Shown: one piece after another, positions 8,941-19,955 of the stretch
Layout: every line of letters begins with the position of its first letter
Numbering within the stretch: the first letter of the stretch is position 1
From: JACCTU01 sp963700495
Lineage (GTDB): Bacteria; Actinomycetota; Thermoleophilia; Gaiellales; Gaiellaceae
Length of the DNA: 64,000 nucleotides
Assembly (NCBI GenBank): GCA_963700495.1
Contig: CAVOXT010000001.1
Coordinates: forward strand, 806,001 to 870,000
Direction of reading: 5' to 3'
Translations under genes and position numbers: made by a program
Notes under the pieces: model-generated
Databases searched by the model: none
Seen by the model: only the letters and a program-made list of their open reading frames with translations
Told to the model about the DNA's origin: nothing

Positions 8941-9396
8941 GTGAGCCAGGCACAGCTACCCGTCAACTGCGATCGCAGCCGCGTTCAGATCGCGCTCGGC
9001 CTGGACCGGGAGGTTTCCCAGTTCGAGCGGGCGATCTTGACCGCCCATCTCGCGGCCTGCGCCGATTGCCGTCGCTTCCAGGAAGAGGTGACGGCGTTCA
9101 CGCGCGTCTTGCGAGACGCCCCGCTCGAGCGGCTCGAGCATCCGATCGTCGTCCAGCGCGGGCGGAGTGCCTGGAGCTCGCTCCGGGTACCCTCTGCGGC
9201 CGTCGCGATGGTCGCCCTCGCGGTGATCGGGCTGACGAGCATGGGCCCGGCGCGCCACAAGCCGACTGTGGTGCGCGCAGACCGGGTCGACACCCCGACG
9301 GACTTCCCGACGGGCGGCGAGATCGAGCAGGAGATCGCCTTCCTCGATCTCGTGTCCGGCACGCGCAACGTCGCGTACAGCTCGAACATCCGCTAG
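8941..9396 (+). CDS. Zinc-finger (HC2-like) membrane protein, anti-sigma-like
   Basis: A 151-residue protein, GTG start. The N-terminal 45 residues match the putative zinc-finger found in ZAS anti-sigma factors: an early cysteine (NCDRSR), a helix, then HLAACADC. One transmembrane helix follows at about residues 81-99 and the remainder is outside the membrane. No sigma factor gene is adjacent, so its partner, if it has one, is elsewhere. It could equally be an orphan membrane zinc-finger protein. It sits between the peptide importer and atpD. Confidence 0.6.
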   Translation: MSQAQLPVNCDRSRVQIALGLDREVSQFERAILTAHLAACADCRRFQEEVTAFTRVLRDAPLERLEHPIVVQRGRSAWSSLRVPSAAVAMVALAVIGLTSMGPARHKPTVVRADRVDTPTDFPTGGEIEQEIAFLDLVSGTRNVAYSSNIR

Positions 9397-9484
9397 CCAC
9401 GAGCGCTCGATAGACTGCCTCTCTGCGAGCCTCGCGCTCGCGTTCGCACACCCGAAGAAGTCGGAAGAGCGCTCGAGGAGGCCC

Positions 9485-10948
9485 ATGCCCGAGAAGTCGA
9501 ACGGCGAGAACGTGCGCGTCGGGAAGATCGTCGAGATCAAGGGCGTCGTGATCGACGCCGTGTTCCCGGACGAGCTGCCAGGGATCTACAACGCGGTCTC
9601 GATCGCGCTGCCGAACGACGGCGGCACGCTGATCGCGGAGGTGCAGCAGCATCTCGGCGACAACCGCATCCGTGCCGTCGCGATGGACTCGACCGACGGG
9701 CTCGCGCGCGGGATCGACGTCGTGGACACGGGGCAGCCGATCACGGTGCCCGTCGGCGAGCAGACCCTCGGGCGCCTCTGGAACGTGATCGGTGAGCCGG
9801 TCGACAAGGGCGAAGCGCCGTCCGGCGGCGAGCGGTGGCCGATCCACCGCGATCCGCCCGAGTTTCGCGAGCTCTCCCCGACGATGGAGATCTTCGAGAC
9901 GGGCATGAAGGTCGTCGACCTCGTCGCTCCGTTCGTGAAGGGCGGCAAGATCGGCCTCTTCGGGGGTGCCGGACTCGGCAAGACGGTGTTGATCCAGGAG
10001 CTGATCCACAACGTCGCGCTGCAGCACGGCGGCGTCTCCGTCTTCGCGGGCGTCGGCGAGCGCACGCGCGAGGGCAACGACCTCTGGCTCGAGATGACCG
10101 AGTCGGGCGTGATCGACAAGGTGGCGCTCGTGTACGGGCAGATGAACGAGCCGCCGGGCGCGCGCCTGCGCGTCGGGCTTTCCGGCCTGACGATGGCGGA
10201 GTACTTCCGCGACGAGGGTCAGGACGTGCTGCTCTTCATCGACAACATCTTCCGTTTCGTGCAGGCGGGCTCAGAGGTTTCGGCGCTGCTCGGGCGCATG
10301 CCGAGTGCGGTCGGCTACCAGCCGACGCTCGCGACCGAGATGGGGCAACTCCAGGAGCGCATCACCTCGACCCGCACCGGCTCGGTCACGTCGGTGCAGG
10401 CGATCTACGTTCCCGCCGACGACCTCACCGATCCGGCGCCGGCGAACACCTTCGCGCACCTCGACGCCTTCATCGTGCTCTCGCGGCCGATCTCGGAGAA
10501 GGGGATCTATCCGGCGATCGACCCGCTCGACTCCTCCTCTCGCGCGCTCGACCGCAGCGTCGTCGGCGACGAGCACTACGACACGGCGACCCGAGTGCAG
10601 GAGATCCTCCAGCGCTACAAGGACCTCCAGGACATCATCGCCATCCTCGGCATGGACGAGCTCTCCGACGAGGACAAGCTGGTCGTGCAGCGCGCGCGCA
10701 AGGTCGAGCGGTTCCTTTCCCAGCCGATGAACGTCGCGGAGGCCTTCACCGGGCAGCCCGGCGTCTTCGTCAAGGTCGAGGACACCATCGCCGGCTTCCG
10801 GGAGATCATCGAAGGCAAGCACGACGACCTCTCGGAGCAGTCCTTCTACATGGTCGGCACGATCGACGAGGCGATGATGAAGGCGCGCGGCGACGATCCG
10901 GTCGAGGCGCGTCGCAAGAGCCGCGAGACCGCCGGCGCCGCCGCCTAG
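9485..10948 (+). CDS. atpD: F-type ATP synthase subunit beta
   Basis: A 487-residue catalytic subunit of the F1 head, full length. Walker A is GGAGLGKT (about residues 158-165), followed by the GERTREGND segment with the catalytic glutamate, and LLFIDNIFRF with Walker B. GRMPSAVGYQPTLATEMG is the classic beta-subunit signature. Start ATG with GAGGAGG ribosome site upstream. The next gene is atpC, directly abutting. The genes before it are a zinc-finger protein and a peptide importer, so atpA and atpG are not in their usual position. A possible -10 box (TAGACT, 9411-9416) lies in the 88-base gap, consistent with its own promoter. Confidence 0.97.
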   Translation: MPEKSNGENVRVGKIVEIKGVVIDAVFPDELPGIYNAVSIALPNDGGTLIAEVQQHLGDNRIRAVAMDSTDGLARGIDVVDTGQPITVPVGEQTLGRLWNVIGEPVDKGEAPSGGERWPIHRDPPEFRELSPTMEIFETGMKVVDLVAPFVKGGKIGLFGGAGLGKTVLIQELIHNVALQHGGVSVFAGVGERTREGNDLWLEMTESGVIDKVALVYGQMNEPPGARLRVGLSGLTMAEYFRDEGQDVLLFIDNIFRFVQAGSEVSALLGRMPSAVGYQPTLATEMGQLQERITSTRTGSVTSVQAIYVPADDLTDPAPANTFAHLDAFIVLSRPISEKGIYPAIDPLDSSSRALDRSVVGDEHYDTATRVQEILQRYKDLQDIIAILGMDELSDEDKLVVQRARKVERFLSQPMNVAEAFTGQPGVFVKVEDTIAGFREIIEGKHDDLSEQSFYMVGTIDEAMMKARGDDPVEARRKSRETAGAAA

Positions 10949-11419
10949 GTGTCCGCCAAGCCGAGGTTCGACGTCTCGATCGTCACCCCCGACGGGGCGG
11001 TGTTCGAGGGCGACGCGGAGATGCTGGTCGTGCCCGGCGCGGCCGGCGAGATCGGCGTTCTCGCGCGGCACGCACCGCTCGTCGCAACGCTCAAAGCCGG
11101 CGCGACGCGCGTCCACCTCGGCCACGAGCGGGTCGAGGAGTTCGCGACCGGCCCCGGGTTCTTCACCGTCCAGCTCGACCGGGCGATCGCGCTCGTCGAT
11201 CACGCGGTCAAGGCGACGGAGATCGACCAGGAGGAAGCGCAGCGGATGCTCGACGAGGCCAAGGCGGAGCTCGAGCTGATCGACCAGGGGGAGTCCTCGG
11301 CCGACCGTTGGGTCGTCGAGCAGCGCCTGATCCACGCGCAGACGCAGCTCGACGTCGCCACGGGCGCCGCCGACATGCACAAGTTCCGCGCCACGCTCGG
11401 TGCGGGAAGGGGCAGCTAG
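10949..11419 (+). CDS. atpC: F-type ATP synthase subunit epsilon
   Basis: A 156-residue subunit of the F1 central stalk. GTG follows the atpD stop with no gap. The N-terminal beta-sandwich is clear (FDVSIVTPDGAVFEGDAEML, GEIGVLARHAPLVATLKAG), followed by the helical C-terminal domain with Glu-rich EIDQEEAQRMLDEAKAELE. The C-terminus is somewhat longer than the roughly 130-140 residues usual for bacterial epsilon. It couples rotation and can inhibit ATP hydrolysis. The metH leader begins immediately after the stop. Confidence 0.93.
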   Translation: MSAKPRFDVSIVTPDGAVFEGDAEMLVVPGAAGEIGVLARHAPLVATLKAGATRVHLGHERVEEFATGPGFFTVQLDRAIALVDHAVKATEIDQEEAQRMLDEAKAELELIDQGESSADRWVVEQRLIHAQTQLDVATGAADMHKFRATLGAGRGS

Positions 11420-11541
11420 GGGCTGCTACCCTCTTTGCAGCCCTGGAGAGCTTTGAAGGCAGCTTGGCGACCAGGATAAAAAACGCCTAAAGAGCCGAGA
11501 GCTCACGCTCCCGATCCTCTTTCGGCACGGGAGCGTTTTCG
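11420..11541 (+). promoter_or_regulatory. Structured leader of metH, candidate riboswitch or attenuator
   Basis: The 122 bases between atpC and metH contain nested complementarity. A 7-bp stem GGGCTGC (11420-11426) / GCAGCCC (11437-11443) carries a 10-base loop. CTCTTT in that loop (11431-11436) is perfectly complementary to AAAGAG at 11489-11494, which would make a pseudoknot, or a closing helix if the first stem is open. Between them CCTGG (11442-11446) / CCAGG (11471-11475) forms another stem. A 9-bp hairpin at 11505-11536 then covers the GGGAG ribosome site of metH. That geometry, an aptamer-like fold plus an expression platform, is what riboswitches look like, and S-adenosylhomocysteine, S-adenosylmethionine, cobalamin or folate would make sense for metH. 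I do not recognise a known class. TACCCT at 11427-11432 could instead be a -10 box, which would place part of this outside the transcript. Confidence 0.5.
11505..11539 (+). terminator. Hairpin with T-run overlapping the metH ribosome site
   Basis: A perfect 9-bp stem ACGCTCCCG (11505-11513) / CGGGAGCGT (11528-11536), 14-base loop, then TTTT to 11539. The metH ATG is at 11542. The 3' arm contains GGGAG, the only plausible metH ribosome site, so the hairpin can act both as an intrinsic terminator and as a ribosome-site mask. A simple terminator for atpDC would not be expected to include the next gene's ribosome site. Confidence 0.7.
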
Positions 11542-15150
<3,609 letters not shown>

Positions 15151-15186
15151 CGCCGAGGACGCCGGAGGGCGTTCTCGCGCTTTTCC

Positions 15187-17091
15187 ATGAAGACGACGCT
15201 CAAGAGAGGCATCGGCCGGGCTGCCGAGCTGAACGGGAACGGAAGGGCGGTCTATCCGCCCGCGGTCGTGGCTCCCATGACGCGGTACCGCCAGCCCGAG
15301 CCGGAGCCACGGAGCCTCGCGGTCCTCTTCGGCAAGATCGTGCTCTGGGTGATCATCGCCGGCCTCATGGTGGCAGGCGGGGTCGCGGGCGGCACGTACC
15401 TCTATGTCGAGCAGGACATCGCCGAGAGCCTGGGGCCGCGCTCGACAGACGTGAAGGTGGCGCAGCAGAAGCTCGACGCGGTCATCCCCGGTGAGCCGAC
15501 CACCGCGCTCGTGCTCGGGTACGACAAGCGGGCCGGGATCGAGGCGGCGGAGACCGGCCACTCCGACACCCTGATGCTCGTCCGCGCCGACCCGGACGCA
15601 GAGACGGTGACGATGCTGTCCTTCCCTCGCGACCTCGTCGTCGACATCCACGGGTGCAAGAGCGGGATCTTCCGCGATCGCATCAACAACGCGTACGGCC
15701 TCTGCGGCTCGTCGGCGGCGATCGAGACGGTGCGCCAGTTCACGGGACAGCCGATCAACTTCCTGGTCGCCGTCAACTTCCGCGGCTTCAAGCAGGTCGT
15801 GAGCCACATGGGCGGCGTCTGGGTAGACGTCGACCGCCGCTACTACAACCCGCCGGGCAGCGGCTACGCGTCGATCGACCTCCTGCCCGGCTACCAGAAG
15901 CTGAACGGCGCGAACGCGCTCGACTACGTCCGCTATCGCCACACCGACTCCGACCTCTACCGGGTCGCGCGGCAGCAGCAGTTCGTGAAGGCGCTCAAGC
16001 AGCGCGCCGCCGGCTTCCCGGTGCTCGACCTGCCGAAGCTCGTCTCGACGATGACGAAGAACGTCGAGGTCGGCAAGGGCGACGGAACGCGCTTCGACGC
16101 TCGCGCGATTCTCGACTACGCGCTGTTCGCCTACCAGCTTCCGAGTGGGCACGTCTTCCAGGTGAAGATGGACACCTCGTGCTACCAGGGCCAGTTCGAG
16201 CTGTCGGTCGACGAGATGTGCGTCCGGACCGCCGTGAACGACTTCGTGCATCCCGACGTCGAGGCGTCGCTGAAGGCGACCGACGTGGCGATCAACCGCA
16301 AGCGCACGGACAACGCGCCGCCGCCCTCGCAGACCGTCGTCACCGTGCTGAACGGGAACGGCCAGCCGGGCGCGGCAACGACCGCGGGCAGCCAGCTCGG
16401 GGCGCGGGGCTACAAGATCGTCACCTCGGGCACCGGCAACGCGCCGAGCTTCGAGTACTTCCGCACGGAGGTCTACTACCAGGGCAATCCGCGTGCACTC
16501 GCGGCGGCGCGCAAGCTCGCGAACCTGTTCGGGAGCGCCCGCGTTGAGCCGCTGCCGCCCGAGATCGCGCCGCTCGCGAACGCCGCCGACGTGACGGTCG
16601 TCGTCGGTCAGACGTACCACGGCTCGATCGCCTCCACGCCGGCCGACCGCACGCCCGCGAAGACCGCGCCGAACGTGCGCAAGGACACCTCAGCCGTGTT
16701 GGCTCTGAACGAGGCGAAGCGCCGGATCCCGTACACGGCGTACGCACCGACGGTGATCGAGTCGAGCTCCCGGCTGGACAACACCACGCCCGTCAGGGTC
16801 TACAAGCTCGGCAAGAACAACGCGATCCGGCTGACGTTCACAAACGGCGGGACCGAGTTCTGGGGCATCCAGATGACCGACTGGAAGGATGCGCCGGCGC
16901 TCGCGGACCCGAACGACTCGATCACGATCAAGGGCCGCACCTACCGCCTCTACTACAACGGCTCCCACCTGCACATGGTCGTACTCGAGGTGGGGGACGG
17001 GACCTACTGGGTGATCAACACCGTTCTCGACAAGCTCTCGAACGAGACGATGCTGGCAATCGCCAAGGGACTTCGGCCGCTCTCCCGCTAG
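15187..17091 (+). CDS. LytR-CpsA-Psr (LCP) family cell-wall ligase
   Basis: A 634-residue membrane protein. A cytosolic tail of about 47 residues is followed by one transmembrane helix (about 48-72) and the extracytoplasmic LCP domain, with the catalytic-pocket signatures GHSDTLMLV, LSFPRDLVVDI and a conserved arginine in RYRHTDSDLYRVARQQQF. A LytR_C domain follows (VVTVLNGNGQPGAATTAG). The last 130 residues are a further domain I do not recognise (VYKLGKNNAIRLTF, then WGIQMTDWKDAPAL). LCP proteins transfer lipid-linked glycopolymers onto peptidoglycan. The UDP-glucose dehydrogenase that follows fits supply of the sugars for such a polymer. Confidence 0.88.
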   Translation: MKTTLKRGIGRAAELNGNGRAVYPPAVVAPMTRYRQPEPEPRSLAVLFGKIVLWVIIAGLMVAGGVAGGTYLYVEQDIAESLGPRSTDVKVAQQKLDAVIPGEPTTALVLGYDKRAGIEAAETGHSDTLMLVRADPDAETVTMLSFPRDLVVDIHGCKSGIFRDRINNAYGLCGSSAAIETVRQFTGQPINFLVAVNFRGFKQVVSHMGGVWVDVDRRYYNPPGSGYASIDLLPGYQKLNGANALDYVRYRHTDSDLYRVARQQQFVKALKQRAAGFPVLDLPKLVSTMTKNVEVGKGDGTRFDARAILDYALFAYQLPSGHVFQVKMDTSCYQGQFELSVDEMCVRTAVNDFVHPDVEASLKATDVAINRKRTDNAPPPSQTVVTVLNGNGQPGAATTAGSQLGARGYKIVTSGTGNAPSFEYFRTEVYYQGNPRALAAARKLANLFGSARVEPLPPEIAPLANAADVTVVVGQTYHGSIASTPADRTPAKTAPNVRKDTSAVLALNEAKRRIPYTAYAPTVIESSSRLDNTTPVRVYKLGKNNAIRLTFTNGGTEFWGIQMTDWKDAPALADPNDSITIKGRTYRLYYNGSHLHMVVLEVGDGTYWVINTVLDKLSNETMLAIAKGLRPLSR

Positions 17092-17102
17092 GCTTCTCGC
17101 CC

Positions 17103-18440
17103 GTGTCCAGGATCGGTGTTTTCGGTGCAGGCTACGTCGGTCTGGTCACCGCGGCGTGCCTCGCCGACCTCGGCCATGACGTCGTGGTTCGCGACGTCGT
17201 CGAGGAGAAGGTCGAGCGCCTTCGCCGCGGCGAGGTGCCGATCTTCGAGCCGGGCCTGCACGAGCTGCTGGTCGAGAACGCCGAGCGGCTCACGTTCACG
17301 CTCGACGCTGCCGCAGCCGTCGAGGGAGCCGAGTTCGTCTTCGTCTGCGTCGACACGCCGCCGGTCGCGTACTCCGGCGACGCCGACCTCTCGCGGGTCT
17401 GGACCGTGGTCGAGGAGCTGCCGCAGGTCGAGGGGCATCCAGTGCTCGTGATGAAGAGCACCGTGCCCGTCGGCACAGGGGAGAGAGTGCGTTCGGCTCT
17501 CGACCAGCGCGGGCTCGAGCACGTCGGCTACGTCTCGAACCCCGAGTTCACGGCGGAAGGGCGAGCGATCCGCGACTTCATGCAGCCGGACCGCATCGTC
17601 ATCGGCTCCTTCGACTCGGGCGACGCCGAGCGTGTCGCCGCTCTCTTCGGGAAGCTCGATGCACCGATCGTGCGCATGGACGTCAACTCGGCCGAGATGG
17701 TCAAGCTGGCCTCGAACGCGTTTCTGATGACGCGAATCAGCTTCATCAACGAGATCGCGAACGTCTGCGAGGCCACGGGCGCCGACGTCGTCAAGGTCGC
17801 CCAGGGCGTCGGGCTCGACAAGCGGCTCGGCCCGCACTTCCTGCGCGCGGGCGTAGGTTGGGGTGGTAGCTGTTTTCCAAAAGATTCGCTGGCGCTCAAG
17901 CAGCTTGCGGCGAACTCGGGCTACCACTTCCAGCTCCTGAACGCGGTGATCGAGGTCAACGAGCTGCAGAAGCGCCGCGTGATCGGGAAGCTGCAGCGGC
18001 ACCTCGGCAAGCTGCGCGGCAAGCGCATCGCGCTGCTCGGGCTTGCGTTCAAGGCGGGTACCGACGACACGCGAGAGGCGCCGAGCCTCGTGCTCGCGTC
18101 CCGCCTGATCGCCGAGGGCGCCGAGGTGCGTGCGTGGGATCCCGTGGTCGACGGGGCGAAGCTCCTTCCGCAGGCGGAGTTCTGCGCGACCGTCGAGGAC
18201 GCCGTGCAGGACGCCGACGCGGCCGTGATCGTGACGGAGTGGGACGAGCTGCGAGACCTGGCACGCGAAGAGATCCGCGACCTGATGGCGCAACCGTTGA
18301 TCGTCGACGGGCGCAACCTGCTCGACCCGGCGCAGGCCCGCGCAGCCGGCTTCGCCTACGAGGGCATCGGCCGTCCGGTCTCACCCGGCGACGTCCTGCC
18401 GGAGACCCCGGAGCGCGACCGCGAGCAGTCCGAAGCCTAG
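17103..18440 (+). CDS. ugd: UDP-glucose 6-dehydrogenase
   Basis: A 445-residue enzyme of the UDP-glucose/GDP-mannose dehydrogenase family, which oxidises a nucleotide sugar twice with NAD to the uronate. N-terminal Rossmann fold IGVFGAGYVGLVTAACLADL; STVPVGTGERV; YVSNPEFTAEGRAIRDF with the catalytic glutamate; central dimerisation helix with a conserved lysine in EMVKLASNAF; catalytic cysteine in GVGWGGSCFPKDSL; C-terminal UDP-binding domain GLAFKAGTDDTREAP. GTG start 11 bases after the LCP gene. UDP-glucose is the likely substrate but GDP-mannose cannot be excluded from sequence alone. Confidence 0.9.
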   Translation: MSRIGVFGAGYVGLVTAACLADLGHDVVVRDVVEEKVERLRRGEVPIFEPGLHELLVENAERLTFTLDAAAAVEGAEFVFVCVDTPPVAYSGDADLSRVWTVVEELPQVEGHPVLVMKSTVPVGTGERVRSALDQRGLEHVGYVSNPEFTAEGRAIRDFMQPDRIVIGSFDSGDAERVAALFGKLDAPIVRMDVNSAEMVKLASNAFLMTRISFINEIANVCEATGADVVKVAQGVGLDKRLGPHFLRAGVGWGGSCFPKDSLALKQLAANSGYHFQLLNAVIEVNELQKRRVIGKLQRHLGKLRGKRIALLGLAFKAGTDDTREAPSLVLASRLIAEGAEVRAWDPVVDGAKLLPQAEFCATVEDAVQDADAAVIVTEWDELRDLAREEIRDLMAQPLIVDGRNLLDPAQARAAGFAYEGIGRPVSPGDVLPETPERDREQSEA

Positions 18441-18459
18441 TGGCTCTCCAGGCCAACTA

Positions 18460-19146
18460 GTGGAAGCGATCCTTCTGGCCGGCGGCAAGGCCGAGCGTCT
18501 CGGCGACGCCGCGCAGGGGCGGCCGAAGGCCCTCGTGGAGGTTGCCGGGAAGCCGATCGCCGAGTACCAGGTTCGCCGCCTGATGGAGGCGGGCGTCGAC
18601 CGCGTGATCATCAGCGGCCGGGCCGGGCAGGAGGATGAGTTCCGAGAGGCTCTCGACGGTCTCGGCGTCGTGCTCGTGTTCGCGGGCGAAGACGAGCCGC
18701 TCGGCCGCGGAGGTGGGCTGAAGTTCGCCGCGCGCCGGCGCCACGAGAAGGGGCCGATCTTCGCGCTCAACGGCGACGAGCTCTTCGACGTCGACCTGGA
18801 GGCGATGCTGGCGCACCACCGCGACCGCTCTCCCGCCGCAACGATCGCCGTCGCTCCGCTTCCGTCGCCTTTCGGCGTCGTCGAGGTCGGCGACGACGAC
18901 CTCGTGGTCGGCTTCCGCGAGGCGCCGAAGCTGCCGCACTGGGTCAACATGGGCCTCTACGTCCTCGACGACGAGGCGATCCAGCGACTGCCGGAGCGCG
19001 GGGACCACGAGACCGCGACGTTCCCCGAGCTCGCGGAGGACGGCAGGCTCCTCGCCTTCCGCCACGAGGGGCTCTGGCTGACAGTGAACACGCCCAAGGA
19101 TCTCCGGCGTGCCGAGGAGCATTTCGCCGCCACCGGACAGGCGTAG
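18460..19146 (+). CDS. Sugar-1-phosphate nucleotidyltransferase
   Basis: A 228-residue NTP transferase, GTG start. The N-terminal LLAGGKAERLG is the nucleotide-binding GG loop, RPKALVEVAGKPI the lysine signature, and ALNGDELFDVDL the metal-binding aspartate region; VNMGLYVLDDEAI follows. The short length without a C-terminal beta-helix matches the mannose-1-phosphate guanylyltransferase or glucose-1-phosphate thymidylyltransferase type. It probably makes the activated sugar for the same cell-wall glycan pathway as the neighbouring dehydrogenase and cupin. Confidence 0.82.
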   Translation: MEAILLAGGKAERLGDAAQGRPKALVEVAGKPIAEYQVRRLMEAGVDRVIISGRAGQEDEFREALDGLGVVLVFAGEDEPLGRGGGLKFAARRRHEKGPIFALNGDELFDVDLEAMLAHHRDRSPAATIAVAPLPSPFGVVEVGDDDLVVGFREAPKLPHWVNMGLYVLDDEAIQRLPERGDHETATFPELAEDGRLLAFRHEGLWLTVNTPKDLRRAEEHFAATGQA

Positions 19147-19173
19147 GATCGGCGCATCGAGACCTCCCCGAAC

Positions 19174-19563
19174 CTGAACAGCCTCGACAGTTGGAGCTTC
19201 GACCCACGCCGGGTCGACAAGCCCTGGGGCTGGGAGTTGATCTGGGCCGAGACGGACGACTACGTCGGCAAGATCCTGTTCGTCCGCGCCGGCCACTCGC
19301 TCAGCCTCCAGTACCACGAGCGCAAGGACGAGAGCTGGTACGTCGAGTCGGGTCGCGCCACGCTCGAGCTGGGCGCCTCCGGCGACCCCTTCCTGAACAG
19401 GGAGGCGATCGGGCCGGGGGAGGCTTTCCACTACCGGCCCGGCACCGTGCACCGGGTCACCGCGATCGAGGACACGACGATCCTCGAGGTCTCGACGCCG
19501 CACCTCGACGACGTCGTCAGGCTCGAGGACGCCTACGGGCGCGAGGGCACCTCAGAACCTTAA
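19174..19563 (+). CDS. Cupin-domain protein, sugar phosphate isomerase-like
   Basis: About 129 residues. The core has VDKPWGWELIWAETDDYVG, HSLSLQYHERKDESWYV and PGTVHRVTAIEDTTILEVST, the pattern of the cupin half of mannose-6-phosphate isomerase/guanylyltransferase proteins, with metal-binding Q/H/E and H residues in place. The start is uncertain: no ATG or GTG is in frame after the previous stop. CTG 19174 keeps the conserved PWGWE motif, whereas TTG 19237 would cut through it; an ATC at 19156 has AGGA upstream. It follows the nucleotidyltransferase in the same frame, so a pair acting on one sugar is likely. Confidence 0.7.
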   Translation: MNSLDSWSFDPRRVDKPWGWELIWAETDDYVGKILFVRAGHSLSLQYHERKDESWYVESGRATLELGASGDPFLNREAIGPGEAFHYRPGTVHRVTAIEDTTILEVSTPHLDDVVRLEDAYGREGTSEP

Positions 19564-19583
19564 CACGATCGTGGTAAGGTTCT
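19554..19583. promoter_or_regulatory. 30-bp palindrome, probable MerR-type operator
   Basis: AGAACCTTA (19554-19562) and TAAGGTTCT (19575-19583) are perfect inverted repeats. The centre holds a second perfect palindrome, CACGATCGTG (19564-19573), so 28 of 30 bases are symmetric. It spans the stop codon of the cupin gene and ends four bases before the GTG of the MerR-type regulator. This is the expected shape and place of an autoregulatory MerR operator. Confidence 0.7.
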
Positions 19584-19587
19584 GGCC

Positions 19588-19912
19588 GTGGACGCACTCA
19601 CGGTTGGAGAAGCCGCTGCACAGCACGGGGTGGTCGGCGAGGATGCTTCGCTACCTCGAGGGCGCCGGGCTCGTCGTCCCGCGGCGGACGGCGTCCGGCT
19701 ACCGACTCTACGAGCTGCGGGAGCTGAACCAGCTCCGCTCGCTCAAGGTGCTTCGCAGCCGCTTCGGGGTCGAGCTCGGCGGGCTGGCGTTCGCGTTGCG
19801 GATGCGGCGCGAGCCCGACCTCCGGGCCGCCGTCGAGACGTGGCTGCACGGCAGCGGCGTCGACGCACTCGACTGGGAGCAGCGAAAGCAGGAGCGGCTG
19901 CTCGCAGCCTGA
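19588..19912 (+). CDS. MerR-family regulator, reading frame interrupted
   Basis: The N-terminus DALTVGEAAAQHG (from GTG 19588) and the continuation WSARMLRYLEGAGLV, RRTASGYRLYELREL are the two halves of a normal MerR winged helix, but they are in different frames. One extra G in the GGGG run at 19627-19630 accounts for the break. After repair the product is about 107 residues: a DNA-binding domain plus a short coiled helix and no long effector domain. Small MerR-like proteins of this kind act as simple regulators. It sits directly behind a 30-bp palindrome and 43 bases ahead of ahcY, so control of ahcY or of the upstream sugar genes is plausible. The break may be a sequencing error. Confidence 0.7.
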
Positions 19913-19955
19913 GCACTTACACTGGCCGACCATCTGACGAGGGAAGAGGACTGAC

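Noticed and set aside
11420..11541. Known SAM-I, SAM-IV, SAH or cobalamin riboswitch before metH
   Set aside because: A partial GGC(A/G)ACC-CCAG resemblance exists, but the remaining helices and conserved cores of these classes are not found. Kept only as an unclassified leader.
19571..19912. Alternative MerR start at 19571 in the C-terminal frame
   Set aside because: Its first 20 residues (VRFWPWTHSRLEKPLHSTG) do not resemble a MerR N-terminus, whereas the other frame gives DALTVGEAAAQHG. A one-base insertion explains both.
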